Shown in pieces: positions 46,587 to 61,500 of a stretch of 64,000 nucleotides of DNA (positions are counted from its first letter, which is position 1; every line of letters starts with the position of its first letter). This stretch comes from Colletes latitarsis (lineage: Eukaryota > Arthropoda > Insecta > Hymenoptera > Colletidae), in NCBI RefSeq assembly GCF_051014445.1, contig NC_135137.1, positions 20,089,501 to 20,153,500 on the forward strand. Direction: 5' to 3'. Below the pieces are notes generated by a model that was not told the DNA's origin, searched no databases, and saw only the letters and a program-made list of their open reading frames with translations. The translations under genes were made by a program, and so were the position numbers.

Positions 46587-49500
46587 TTGCTAGATCCTGG
46601 GTTTTTTTCGGGTTTGAATCACGTAGTAATGTGGTACCACACAGAAACAGTCCATTAAACCTGGATTCGGATAGTATTTTAGAGGATAACACCGGTTAGG
46701 TCTGGGTTAGGTCTGGGATATGCCCGCATCTGGCACATGATTTTGCCTTCTTCGCATACTTGTTGGCCAGATCCTGGGTTTTTTCGTCTTTGAATCACGT
46801 AGTAATGTGGTACAACACTGAAGCAGTCAATTAAACCTGGTTTCAAATCAATATTTTAGAGGATAACACCGGTTAGGTCTGGGTTAGGTCTGGGATATGC
46901 GCGCATCTGGCTTATACTTTCGCCTTTTTCGCATACTTGTTGGCCAGATCCTGGGTTTTTTTCGTGTTTGAATCACGTAGTAATGTGGTAACACACTGAA
47001 GCAGTCAATTAAACCTGGTTTCGACCAATATTTTAGAGGATAACACCGGGTAGGTCTGGGTTAGGTCTGGGATATGCGCGCATCTGGCTTATACTTTCGC
47101 CTTTTTCGCATACTTGCTGGCCAGATCCTGGGTTTTTTCGTCTTTGAATCACGTAGTAATGTGGTACAACACTGAAGCAGTCAATTAAACCTGGTTTCAA
47201 ATCAATATTTTAGAGGATAACACCGGTTAGGTCTGGGTTAGGTCTGGGATATGCCCGCATCTGGCACATGATTTTGCCTTCTTCGCATACTTGTTGGCCA
47301 GATCCTGGGTTTTTTCGTCTTTGAATCACGTAGTAATGTGGTACAACACTGAAGCAGTCAATTAAACCTGGTTTCAAATCAATATTTTAGAGGATAACAC
47401 CGGTTAGGTCTGGGTTAGGTCTGGGATATGCGCGCATCTGGCTTATACTTTCGCCTTTTTCGCATACTTGTTGGCCAGATCCTGGGTTTTTTTCGTGTTT
47501 GAATCACGTAGTAATGTGGTAACACACTGAAGCAGTCAATTAAACCTGGTTTCGACCAATATTTTAGAGGATAACACCGGGTAGGTCTGGGTTAGGTCTG
47601 GGATATGCGCGCATCTGGCTTATACTTTCGCCTTTTTCGCATACTTGCTGGCCAGATCCTGGGTTTTTTCGTCTTTGAATCACGTAGTAATGTGGTACAA
47701 CACTGAAGCAGTCAATTAAACCTGGTTTCGACCAATGTTTTAGAGGATAACACCGGGTAGGTCTGGGTTAGGTCTGGGATATGCGCGCATCTGGCTTATA
47801 CTTTCGCCTTTTTCGCATACTTGCTGGCCAGATCCTGGGTTTTTTTCGTGTTTGAATCACGTAGTAACGTGGTAACACACTGAGCAGACAATTAAACCTG
47901 GTTTCGATCAATATTTTAGAGGATAACACCGGTTAGGTCTGGGTTAGGTCTGGGATATGCCCGCATCTGGCTCATGATTTTGCCTTCTTCGCATACTTGT
48001 TGGCCAGATCCTGGGTTTTTTCGTCTTTGAATCACGTAGTAATGTGGTACAACACTGAAGCAGTCAATTAAACCTGGTTTCAAATCAATATTTTAGAGGA
48101 TAACACCGGTTAGGTCTGGGATATGCGCGCATCTGGCTCATACTTTCGCCTTTTTCGCGAACTTGTTGGCCAGATCCTGGATTTATTTCGTGTTTGAATC
48201 ATGTAGTAATGTGGTAACACACTGAAGCAGTCAATTAAACCTGCTTTCGATCAATATTTTAGAGGATAACACCGGTTACGTCTCGGTTAGGTCTGGGATA
48301 TACGCCCATCTGGCTTATACTTTCGCCTTTTTCGCAAACTTGTTGGCCAGATCCTGGGTTTTTTCGTCTTTGAATCACGTAGTAATGTGGTACAACACTG
48401 AAGCAGTCAATTAAACCTGGTTTCAAATCAATATTTTAAAGGATAACACCGGTTAGGTCTGGGATATGCGCGCATCTGGCTTATACTTTCGACTTTTTCG
48501 CAAACTTGTTGGCCAGATCCTGAGTTTATTTCGTGTTTGAATCACGTAGTAATGTGGTAACACACTGAAGCAGTCAATTAAACCTGGTTTCGATCAATAT
48601 TTTAGAGGATAACACCGGTTAGGTCTGGGTTAGGTCTGGGATATGCGCCCATCTGGCTTATACTTTCGCCTTTTTCGCATACTTGTTGGCCAGATCCTGG
48701 GTTTTTTCGTCTTTGAATCACGTAGTAATGTGGTACAACACTGAAGCAGTCAATTAAACCTGGTTTCAAATCAATATTTTAGAGGATAACACCGGTTAGG
48801 TCTGGGTTAGGTCTGGGATATGCGCGCATCTGGCTTATACTTTCGCCTTTTTCGCATACTTGTTGGCCAGATCCTGGGTTTTTTTCGTGTTTGAATCACG
48901 TAGTAATGTGGTAACACACTGAAGCAGTCAATTAAACCTGGTTTCGATCAATATTTTAGAGGATAACACCGGTTAGGTCTGGGATATGCGCGCATCTGGC
49001 TTATACTTTCGCCTTTTTCGCAAACTTGTTGGCTAGATCCTGGGTTTTTTCGTCTTTGAATCACGTAGTAATGTGGTAACACACTGAAGCAGTCAATTAA
49101 ACCTGGTTTCGACCAATATTTTAGAGGATAACACCGGTTAGGTCTGGGTTAGGTCTGGGTTATACCAGCATCTGGCTCATGATTTCGCCTTCTTCGCATA
49201 CGTGTTGGCCAGATCCTGGGTTTTTTCGTCTTTGAATCACGTAGTAATGTGGTACAACACTGAAGCAGTCAATTAAACCTGGTTTCGATCAATATTTTGG
49301 AGGATAACACCGGTTAGGTCTGGAATATGCGCGCATCTGGCTTATACTTTCGCCTTTTTCGCATACTTGCTGGCCAGATCCTGGGTTTTTTTCGGGTTTG
49401 AATCACGTAGTAATGTGGTACCACACAGAAGCAGTCCATTAAACTTGGTTTCGACCAATGTTTTAGAGGATAACACCGGGTAGGTCTGGGTTAGGTCTGG

Positions 49501-52500
49501 GATATACGCCCATCTGGCTTATACTTTCGCCTTTTTCGCAAACTTGTTGGCCAGATCCTGGGTTTTTTCGTCTTTGAATCACGTAGTAATGTGGTACAAC
49601 ACTGAAGCAGTCAATTAAACCTGGTTTCAAATCAATATTTTAAAGGATAACACCGGTTAGGTCTGGGATATGCGCGCATCTGGCTTATACTTTCGACTTT
49701 TTCGCAAACTTGTTGGCCAGATCCTGAGTTTATTTCGTGTTTGAATCACGTAGTAATGTGGTAACACACTGAAGCAGTCAATTAAACCTGGTTTCGTACA
49801 ATATTTTAGAGGATAACACCGGTTAGGTCAGGGTTAGGTCTGGGTTATACCAGCATCTGGCTCATGATTTGGCCTTCTTCGCATACGTGTTGGCTAGATC
49901 CTGGGTTTTTTCGTCTTTGAATCACGTAGTAATGTGGTAACACACTGAAACAGTCAATTAAACCTGGTTTCGACCAATATTTTAGAGGATAACACCGGTT
50001 GGGTCTGGGTTAGGTCTGGGATATGCGCGCATCTGGCTTATACTTTCGCCCTTTTCGCAAACTTGTTGGCTAGATCCTGGGTTTTTTTCGGGTTTGAATC
50101 ACGTAGCAATGTGGTAACACACTGAAGCAGTCAATTAAACCTGGTTTCGTACAATATTTTAGAGGATAACACCGGTTAGGTCAGGGTTAGGTCTGGGTTA
50201 TACCAGCATCTGGCTCATGATTTCGCCTTCTTCGCATACGTGTTGGCCAGATCCTGGGGTTTTTCGTGTTTGAATCACGTATTAATGTGGTAACACACTG
50301 AAGCAGTCAATTAAACCTGGTTTCGATCAATATTTTGGAGGATAACACCGGTTAGGTCTGTGTTAAGTCTGGGTTATACCAGCATCTGGCTCATGATTTC
50401 GCCTTCTTCGCATACGTGTTGGCCAGATCCTGGGTTTTTTCGTCTTTGAATCACGTAGTAATGTGGTACAACACTGAAGCAGTCAATTAAACCTGGTTTC
50501 GATTTATATTTCAGAGGATAACACCGGTTAGGTCTGGGATATGCGCCCATCTGGCTTATACTTCTGCCTTTTTCGCAAACTTGCTGGCTAGATCCTGGGT
50601 TTTTTCGTCTTTGAATCACGTAGTAATGTGGTAACACACTGAAGCAGTCAATTAAACCTGGTTTCGACCAATATTTTAGAGGATAACACCGGTTAGGTCT
50701 GGGTTAGGTCTGGGTTATACCAGCATCTGGGTCATGATTTCGCCTTCTTCGCATACGTGTTGGCCAGATCCTGGGTTTTTTCGTCTTTGAATCACGTAGT
50801 AATGTGGTAACACACTGAAGCAGTCAATTAAACCTGGTTTCGACCAATATTTTAGAGGATAACACCGGTTAGGTCTGGGTTAGGTCTGGGATATGCGCGC
50901 ATCTGGCTTATACTTTCGCCTTTTTCGCAAACTTGTTGGCCAGATCCTGGGTTTTTGTCGTGTTTGAATCACGTAGTAATGTGGTAACACACTGAAGCAG
51001 TCAATTAAACCTGGTTTCGTACAATATTTTAGAGGATAACACCGGCTAGGTCAGGGTTAGGTCTGGGTGATACCAGCATCTGGCTCATGATTTCGCCTTC
51101 TTCGCATACGTGTTGGCCAGATCCTGGGGTTTTTCGTGTTTGAATCACGTAGTAATGTGGTAACACACTGAAGCAGTCAATTAAACCTGGTTTCGATCAA
51201 TATTTTGGAGGATAACACCGGTTAGGTCTGGGTTAGGTCTGGGATATGCGCGCATCTGGCTTATACTTTCGCCTTTTTCGCAAACTTGTTGGCCAGATCC
51301 TGGGTTTTTTTCGGGTTTGAATCACGTAGTAATGTGGTAACACACTGAAGCTGTCAATTAAACCTGCTTTCGATCAATATTTTAGAGGATAACACCGGTT
51401 AGGTCTGGGTTAGGTCTGGGTTATACCAGCATCTGGCTCATGATTTCGCCTTCTTCGCATACGTGTTGGCCAGATCCTGGGGTTTTTCGTGTTTGAATCA
51501 CGTATTAATGTGGTAACACACTGAAGCAGTCAATTAAACCTGGTTTCGATCAATATTTTGGAGGATAACACCGGTTAGGTCTGTGTTAAGTCTGGGTTAT
51601 ACCAGCATGTGGCTCATGATTTCGCCTTTTTCGCAAACTTGTTGGCCAGATCCTGGGTTTTTATCGTGTTTGAATCACGTAGTAATGTGGTACAACACTG
51701 AAGCAGTCAATTAAACCTGGTTTCGATCAATATTTTAGAGGATAACACCGGTTAGGTCTGGGATATGCGCGCATCTGGCTTATACTTTCGCCTTTTTCGC
51801 AAACTTGTTGGCCAGATCCTGGGTTTTTTTCGTGTTTGAATCACGTAGTAATGTGGTAACACACTGAAGCTGTCAATTAAACCTGCTTTCGATCAATATT
51901 TTAGAGGATAACACCGGTTAGGTCTGGGTTAGGTCTGGGTTATACCAGCATCTGGCTCATGATTTCGCCTTCTTCGCGTACGTGTTGGCCAGATCCTGGG
52001 TTTTTTCGTCTTTGAATCACGTAGTAATGTGGTACAACACTGAAGCAGTCAATTAAACCTGGTTTCCTACAATATTTTAGAGGATAACACCGGTTAGGTC
52101 AGGGTTAGGTCTGGGTGATACCAGCATCTGGCTCATGATTTCGCCTTCTTCGCATACGTGTTGGCCAGATCCTGGGGTTTTTCGTGTTTGAATCACGTAG
52201 TAATGTGGTAACACACTGAAGCAGTCAATTAAACCTGGTTTCGATCAATATTTTAGAGGATAACACCGGTTAGGTCTGGGTTAGGACTGGGATATGCACC
52301 CATCTGGCTTATACTTTCGCCTTTTTCGCAAACTTGTTGGTCAGATCCTGGGTTTTTTCGTCTTTGAATCACGTAGTAATGTGGTAACACACTGAAGCAG
52401 TCAATTAAACCTGGTTTCGACCAATATTTTAGAGGATAACACCGGTTAGGTCTGGGTTAGGTCTGGGATATGCGCGCATCTGGCTTATACTTTCGCCTTT

Positions 52501-55500
52501 TTCGCAAACTTGTTGGCCAGATCCTGGGTTTTTTTCGGGTTTGAATCACGTAGTAATGTGGTAACACACTGAAGCAGTCAATTAAACCTGCTTTCGATCA
52601 ATATTTTAGAGGATAACACCGGTTAGGTCAGGGTTAGGTCTGGGTTATACCAGCATCTGGCTCATGATTTCGCCTTCTTCGCATACGTGTTGGCCAGATC
52701 CTGGGTTTTTTCGTCTTTGAATCACGTAATAATGTGGTAACACACTGAAGCAGTCAATTAAACCTGCTTTCGATCAATATTTTAGAGGATAACACCGGTT
52801 AGGTCTGGGTTAGGTCTGGGATATGCCCGCATCTGGCTCATGATTTGGCCTTCTTCGCATACTTGTTGGCCAGATCCTGGGTTTTTTTCGTCTTTGAATC
52901 ACGTAGTAATGTGGTAACACACTGAAGCAGTCAATTAAACCTGGTTTCGATCAATATTTTAGAGGATAACACCGGTTAGGTCAGGGTTAGGTCAGGGTTA
53001 TACCAGCATCTGGCTCATGATTTCGCCTTCTTCGCATACGTGTTGGCCAGATCCTGGGTTTTTTCGTCTTTGAATCACGTAGTAATGTGGTACAACACTG
53101 AAGCAGTCAATTAAACCTGGTTTCGATCAATATTTTAGAGGATAACACCGGTTAGGCCTGGGATATGCGCGCATCTGGCTTATACTTTCGCCTTTTTCGC
53201 AATCTTGTTGGCTAGATCCTGGGTTTTTTCGTGTTTGAATCACGTAGTAATGTGGTACCACATTGAAGCAGTGAATTAATCCTGGTTTCGATGAATATTT
53301 TAGAGGATAACACCGGTTAGGTCTGGGTTAGGTCTGGGATATGTGCGCATCTGGCTTATACTTTCGCCTTTTTCGCAAACTTGTTGGCTAGATCCTGGGT
53401 TTTTTGCGGGTTTGAATCACGTAGTAATGTGGTAACACACTGAAGCAGTCAATTAAACCTGGTTTCGATCAATATTTTAGAGGATAACACCGGTTAGGTC
53501 AGGGTTAGGCCAGGGTTATACCAGCATCTGGCTCATGATTTCGCCTTCTTCGCATACGTGTTGGCCAGATCCTGGGTTTTTTCGTCTTTGAATCACGTAG
53601 TAATGTGGTACAACACTGAAGCAGTCAATTAAACCTGGTTTCGATCAATATTTTAGAGTATAACACCGGTTAGGTCTGGGATATGTGCGCATCTGGCTTA
53701 TACTTTCGCCTTTTTTGGAAACTTGTTGGCTAGATCCTGGGTTTTTTCGTCTTTGTATCACGTAATAATGTGGTAACACACTGAAGCAGTCAATTAAACC
53801 TGGTTTCGATCAATATTTTAGAGGATAACACCGGTTAGGTCTGGGATATGCGCGCATCTGGCTTATACTTTCGCCTTTTTCGCATACGTGTTGGCCAGAT
53901 CCTGGGTTTTTTCGTCTTTGAATCACGTAGTAATGTGGTAACACACTGAAGCAGTCAATTAAACCTGGTTTCGACCAATATTTTAGAGGGTAACACCGGT
54001 TAGGTCTGGGTTAGGTCTGGGATATGCGCGCATCTGGCTTATACTTTCGCCTTTTTCGCAAACTTGTTGGCCAGATCCTGGGTTTTTATCGTGTTTGAAT
54101 CACGTAGTAATGTGGTACAACACTGAAGCAGTCAATTAAACCTGGTTTCGATCAATATTTTAGAGGATAACACCGGTTAGGTTTGGGATATGCGCGCATC
54201 TAGCTTATACTTTCGCCTTTTTCGCAAACTTGTTGGCTAGATCCTGCGTTTTTTCGTCTTTGAATCACGCAGTACTGTGGTAACACACTGAAGCAGTCAA
54301 TTAAACCTGCTTTCAATCAATATTTTAGAGGATAACACCGGTTAGGTCTGGGTTAGGTCTAGGATATGCGCGCATCTGGCTTATACTTTCGCCTTTTTCG
54401 CAAACTTGTTGGCCAGATCCTGGGTTTATTTCGTGTTTGAATCACGTAGTTATGTGGTACCACACAGAAACAGTCCATTAAACCTGGTTTCGATCAATAT
54501 TTTAGAGGATAACACCGGTTAGGTCTGGGTTAGGTCTGGGTTATACCATCATCTGGCTCATGATTCCGCCTTCTTCGCATACGTGTTGGCCAGATCCTGG
54601 GTTTTTTTCGTGTTTGAATCACGTAGTAATGTGGTACCACACAGAAACAGTCCATTAAACCTGGTTTCGATCAATATTTTAGAGGATAGCACCGGTTAGG
54701 TCTGGCTTAGGTCTGGGTTATACCATCATCTGGCTCATGATTTCGCCTTCTTCGCATACGTGTTGGCCAGATCCTGGGTTTTTTTCGGGTCTGAATCACG
54801 TAGTAATGTGGTACCACACAGAAACAGTCCATTAAACCTGGTTTCGATCAATATTTTAGAGGATAACACCGGTTAGGTCTGGGTTAGGTCTGGGTTATGC
54901 CCGCATCTGGCTCATGATTTTGCCTTCTTCGCATACTTGTTGGCCAGATCCTGGGTTTTTTTCGTGTTTGAATCACGTAGTAATGTGGTACCACACAGAA
55001 ACAGTCCATTAAACCTGGTTTCGATCTATATTTTAGAGGATAACACCGGTTAGGTCTGGGTTAGGTCTGGGATATGCGCGCATCTGGCTTATACTTTCGC
55101 CTTTTTCGCAAACTTGTTGGCCAGATCCTGGGTTTATTTCGTGTTTGAATCACGTAGTAATGTGGTAACACACTGAAGCAGTCAATTAAACCTGCTTTCG
55201 ATCAATATTTTAGAGGATAACACCGGTTAGGTCTGGGTTAGGTCTGGGATATGCCCGCATCTGGCTCATGATTTGGCCTTCTTCGCATATTTGTTGGCCA
55301 GATCCTGGGTTTATTTCGTGTTTGAATCACGTAGTAATGTGGTAACACCCTGATGCAGTCAATTAAACCTGGTTTCGATCAATATTTTAGAGGATAACAC
55401 CCGTTAGGTCAGGGTTAGGCCAGGGTTATACCAGCATCTGGCTCATGATTTCACCTTCTTCGCATACGTGTTGGCCAGATCCTGGGTTTTTTCGTCTTTG

Positions 55501-58500
55501 AATCACGTAGTAATGTGGTACAACACTGAAGCAGTCAATTAAACCTGGTTTCGATCAATATTTTAGAGTATAACACCGGTTAGGTCTGGGATATGTGCGC
55601 ATCTGGCTTATACTTTCGCCTTTTTTGCAAACTTGTTGGCTAGATCCTGGGTTTTTTCGTCTTTGTATCACGTAATAATGTGGTAACACACTGAAGCAGT
55701 CAATTAAACCTGGTTTCGATCAATATTTTAGAGGATAACACCGGTTAGGTCTGGGATATGCGCGCATCTGGCTTATACTTTCGCCTTTTTCGCAAACTTG
55801 TTGGCTAGATCCTGCGTTTTTTCGTCTTTGAATCACGTAGTACTGTGGTAACACACTGAAGCAGTCAATTAAACCTGCTTTCAATCAATATTTTAGAGGA
55901 TAACACCGGTTAGGTCTGGGTTAGGTCTAGGATATGCGCGCATCTGGCTTATACTTTCGCCTTTTTCGCAAACTTGTTGGCCAGATCCTGGGTTTATTTC
56001 GTGTTTGAATCACGTAGTTATGTGGTACCACACAGAAACAGTCCATTAAACCTGGTTTCGATCAATATTTTAGAGGATAACACCGGTTAGGTCTGGGTTA
56101 GGTCTGGGTTATACCATCATCTGGCTCATGATTCCGCCTTCTTCGCATACGTGTTGGCCAGATCCTGGGTTTTTTTCGTGTTTGAATCACGTAGTAATGT
56201 GGTACCACACAGAAACAGTCCATTAAACCTGGTTTCGATCAATATTTTAGAGGATAGCACCGGTTAGGTCTGGCTTAGGTCTGGGTTATGCCCGCATCTG
56301 GCTCATGATTTTGCCTTCTTCGCATACTTGTTGGCCAGATCCTGGGTTTTTTTCGTGTTTGAATCACGTAGTAATGTGGTACCACACAGAAACAGTCCAT
56401 TAAACCTGGTTTCGATCTATATTTTAGAGGATAACACCGGTTAGGTCTGGGTTAGGTCTAGGATATGCGCGCATCTGGCTTATACTTTCGCCTTTTTTGC
56501 AAACTTGTTGGCTAGATCCTGGGTTTTTTCGTCTTTGTATCACGTAATAATGTGGTAACACACTGAAGCAGTCAATTAAACCTGGTTTCGATCAATATTT
56601 TAGAGGATAACACCGGTTAGGTCTGGGATATGCGCGCATCTGGCTTATACTTTCGCCTTTTTCGCATACTTGTTGGCCAGATCCTGGGTTTTTTTCGTGT
56701 TTGAATCACGTAGTAATGTGGTACCACACAGAAACAGTCCATTAAACCTGGATTCGATCAATGTTTTAGAGGATAACACCGGTTAGGTCTGGGTTAGGTC
56801 TGGGATATGCGCCCATCTGGCTTATACTTTCGCCTTTTTCGCAAACTTGTTGGCCAGATCCTGGGGTTTTTTCGTGTTTGAATCACGTAGTAATGTGGTA
56901 ACACACTGAAGCAGTCAATTAAACCTGATTTCGATCAATATTTTAGAGGATAACAGCGGTTAGGTCTGGGTTAGGTCTGGGATATGCGCGCATCTGGCTT
57001 ATACTTTCGCCTTTTTCGCAAACTTGTTGGCCAGATCCTGGGTTTTTTTCGTGTTTGAATCACGTAGTAATGTGGTAACACACTGAAGCAGTCAATTAAA
57101 TCTGCTTTCGATCTATATTTTAGAGGATAACACCGGTTAGGTCTGGGTTAGGTCTGGGATATGCGCGCATCTGGCTTATACTTTCGCCTTTTTCGCAAAC
57201 TTGTTGGCCAGATCCTGGGTTTATTTCGTGTTTGAATCACGTAGTAATGTGGTAACACACTGAAGCAGTCAATTAAACCTGCTTTCGATCAATATTTTAG
57301 AGGATAGCACCGGTTAGGTCTGGCTTAGGTCTGGGTTATACCATCATCTGGCTCATGATTTCGCCTTCTTCGCATACGTGTTGGCCAGATCCTGGGTTTT
57401 TTTCGGGTCTGAATCACGTAGTAATGTGGTACCACACAGAAACAGTCCATTAAACCTGGTTTCGATCAATATTTTAGAGGATAACACCGGTTAGGTCTGG
57501 GTTAGGTCTGGGTTATGCCCGCATCTGGCTCATGATTTTGCCTTCTTCGCATACTTGTTGGCCAGATCCTGGGTTTTTTTCGTGTTTGAATCACGTAGTA
57601 ATGTGGTACCACACAGAAACAGTCCATTAAACCTGGATTCGATCAATGTTTTAGAGGATAACACCGGTTAGGTCTGGGTTAGGTCTGGGATATGCGCCCA
57701 TCTGGCTTATACTTTCGCCTTTTTCGCAAACTTGTTGGCCAGATCCTGGGGTTTTTTCGTGTTTGAATCACGTAGTAATGTGGTAACACACTGAAGCAGT
57801 CAATTAAACCTGATTTCGATCAATATTTTAGAGGATAACAGCGGTTAGGTCTGGGTTAGGTCTGGGATATGCGCGCATCTGGCTTATACTTTCGCCTTTT
57901 TCGCAAACTTGTTGGCCAGATCCTGGGTTTTTTTCGTGTTTGAATCACGTAGTAATGTGGTAACACACTGAAGCAGTCAATTAAATCTGCTTTCGATCTA
58001 TATTTTAGAGGATAACACCGGTTAGGTCTGGGTTAGGTCTGGGATATGCGCGCATCTGGCTTATACTTTCGCCTTTTTCGCAAACTTGTTGGCCAGATCC
58101 TGGGTTTATTTCGTGTTTGAATCACGTAGTAATGTGGTAACACACTGAAGCAGTCAATTAAACCTGCTTTCGATCAATATTTTAGAGGATAACACCCGTT
58201 AGGTCTGGGTTAGGTCTGGGTTATACCATCATCTGGCTCATGATTTCGCCTTCTTCGCATACGTGTTGGCCAGATCCTGGGTTTTTTTCGGGTTTGAATC
58301 ACGTAGTAATGTGGTACCACACAGAAACAGTCCATTAAACCTGGTTTCGATCAATATTTTAGAGGATAACACCGGTTAGGTCTGGGTTAGGTCTGGGTTA
58401 TGCCCGCATCTGGCTCATGATTTTGCCTTCTTCGCATACTTGTTGGCCAAATCCTGGGTTTTTTTCGTGTTTGAATCACGTAGTAAAGTGGTACCACACA

Positions 58501-61500
58501 GAAACAGTCCATTAAACCTGGATTCGATCAATGTTTTAGAGGATAACACCGGTTAGGTCTGGGTTAGGTCTGGGATATGCGCCCATCTGGCTTATACTTT
58601 CGCCTTTTTGGCAAACTTGTTGGCCAGATCCTGGGTTTTTTTCGTGTTTGAATCACGTAGTAATGTGGTAACACACTGAAGCAGTCAATTAAACCTGTTT
58701 TCGATCAATATTTTAGAGGATAACACCGGTTAGGTCTGGGTTAGGTCTGGGATATGCCCGCATCTGGCTCATGATTTGGCCTTCTTCGCATACTTGTTGG
58801 CCAGATCCTGGGTTTTTTTCGTGTTTGAATCACGTAGTAATGTGGTAACACACTGAAGCAGTCAATTGAACCTGGTTCCGATCAATATTTTAGAGGATAA
58901 CACCGGTTAGGTCTGGGTTAGGTCTGGGATATGCGCGCATCTGGCTTATACTTTCGCCTTTTTCGCAAACTTGTTGGCTAGATCCTGGGTTTTTTCGTCT
59001 TTGAATCACGTAGTAATGTGGTACAACACTGAAGCAGTCAATTAAACCTGGTTTCGATCAATATTTTAGAGGATAACACCGGTTAGGTCTGGGATATGCG
59101 CGCATCTGGCTTATACTTTAGCCTTTTTCGCAAACTTATTGGCTAGATCCTGCGTTTTTTCGTCTTTGAATCACGTAGTACTGTGGTAACACACTGAAGC
59201 AGTCAATTAAACCTGGTTTCGATCAATATTTTAGAGGATAACACCGGTTAGGTCTGGGATATGCGCGCATCTGGCTTATACTTTCGCCTTTTTCGCATAC
59301 GTGTTGGCCAGATCCTGGGTTTATTTCGTGTTTGAATCACGTAGTTATGTGGTACCACACAGAAACAGTCCATTAAACCTGGTTTCGATCAATATTTTAG
59401 AGGATAGCACCGGTTAGGTCTGGGTTAGGTCTGGGTTATACCATCATCTGGCTCATGATTCCGCCTTCTTCGCATACGTGTTGGCCAGATCCTGGGTTTT
59501 TTTCGTGTTTGAATCACGTAGTAATGTGGTAACACACTGAAGCAGTCAATTGAACCTGGTTCCGATCAATATTTTAGAGGATAACACCGGTTAGGTCTGG
59601 GTTAGGTCTGGGATATGCGCGCATCTGGCTTATACTTTCGCCTTTTTCGCAAACTTGTTGGCCAGATCCTGGGTTTATTTCGTGTTTGAATCACGTAGTT
59701 ATGTGGTACCACACAGAAACAGTCCATTAAACCTGGTTTCGATCAATATTTTAGAGGATAACACCGGTTAGGTCTGGGTTAGGTCTGGGTTATACCATCA
59801 TCTGGCTCATGATTCCGCCTTCTTCGCATACGTGTTGGCCAGATCCTGGGTTTTTTTCGTGTTTAAATCACGTAGTAATGTGGTACCACACAGAAACAGT
59901 CCATTAAACCTGGTTTCGATCAATATTTTAGAGGATAGCACCGGTTAGGTCTGGCTTAGGTCTGGGTTATACCATCATCTGGCTCATGGTTTCGCCTTCT
60001 TCGCATACGTGTTGGCCAGATCCTGGGTTTTTTTCGGGTTTGAATCACGTAGTAATGTGGTACCACACAGAAACAGTCCATTAAACCTGGTTTCGATCAA
60101 TATTTTAGAGGATAACACCGGTTAGGTCTGGGTTAGGTCTGGGTTGTGCCCGCATCTGGCTCATGATTTTGCCTTCTTCGCATACTTGTTGGCCAGATCC
60201 TGGGTTTTTTTCGTGTTTGAATCACGTAGTATTGTGGTACCACACAGAAACAGTCCATTAAACCTGGATTCGATCAATGTTTTAGAGGATAACACCGGTT
60301 AGGTCTGGGTTAGGTCTGGGATATGCGCCCATCTGGCTTATACTTTCGCCTTTTTCGCAAACTTGTTGGCCAGATCCTGGGGTTTTTTCGTGTTTGAATC
60401 ACGTAGTAATGTGGTAACACACTGAAGCAGTCAATTAAACCTGATTTCGATCAATATTTTAGAGGATAACAGCGGTTAGGTCTGGGTTAGGTCTGGGATA
60501 TGCGCGCATCTGGCTTATACTTTCGCCTTTTTCGCAAACTTGTTGGCCAGATCCTGGGTTTTTTTCGTGTTTGAATCACGTAGTAATGTGGTAACACACT
60601 GAAGCAGTCAATTAAATCTGCTTTCGATCTATATTTTAGAGGATAACACCGGTTAGGTCTGGGTTAGGTCTGGGATATGCGCGCATCTGGCTTATACTTT
60701 CGCCTTTTTCGCAAACTTGTTGGCCAGATCCTGGGTTTATTTCGTGTTTGAATCACGTAGTAATGTGGTAACACACTGAAGCAGTCAATTAAACCTGCTT
60801 TCGATCAATATTTTAGAGGATAACACCGGTTAGGTCTGGGTTAGGTCTGGGATATGCCCGCATCTGGCTCATGATTTGGCCTTCTTCGCATATTTGTTGG
60901 CCAGATCCTGGGTTTATTTCGTGTTTGAATCACGTAGTAATGTGGTAACACCCTGATGCAGTCAATTAAACCTGGTTTCGATCAATATTTTAGAGGATAA
61001 CACCCGTTAGGTCTGGGTTAGGTCTGGGTTATACCATCATCTGGCTCATGATTTCGCCTTCTTCGCATACGTGTTGGCCAGATCCTGGGTTTTTTTCGGG
61101 TTTGAATCACGTAGTAATGTGGTACCACACAGAAACAGTCCATTAAACCTGGTTTCGATCAATATTTTAGAGGATAACACCGGTTAGGTCTGGGTTAGGT
61201 CTGGGTTATGCCCGCATCTGGCTCATGATTTTGCCTTCTTCGCATACTTGTTGGCCAAATCCTGGGTTTTTTTCGTGTTTGAATCACGTAGTAAAGTGGT
61301 ACCACACAGAAACAGTCCATTAAACCTGGATTCGATCAATGTTTTAGAGGATAACACCGGTTAGGTCTGGGTTAGGTCTGGGATATGCGCCCATCTGGCT
61401 TATACTTTCGCCTTTTTCGCAAACTTGTTGGCCAGATCCTGGGTTTTTTTCGTGTTTGAATCACGTAGTAATGTGGTAACACACTGAAGCAGTCAATTAA

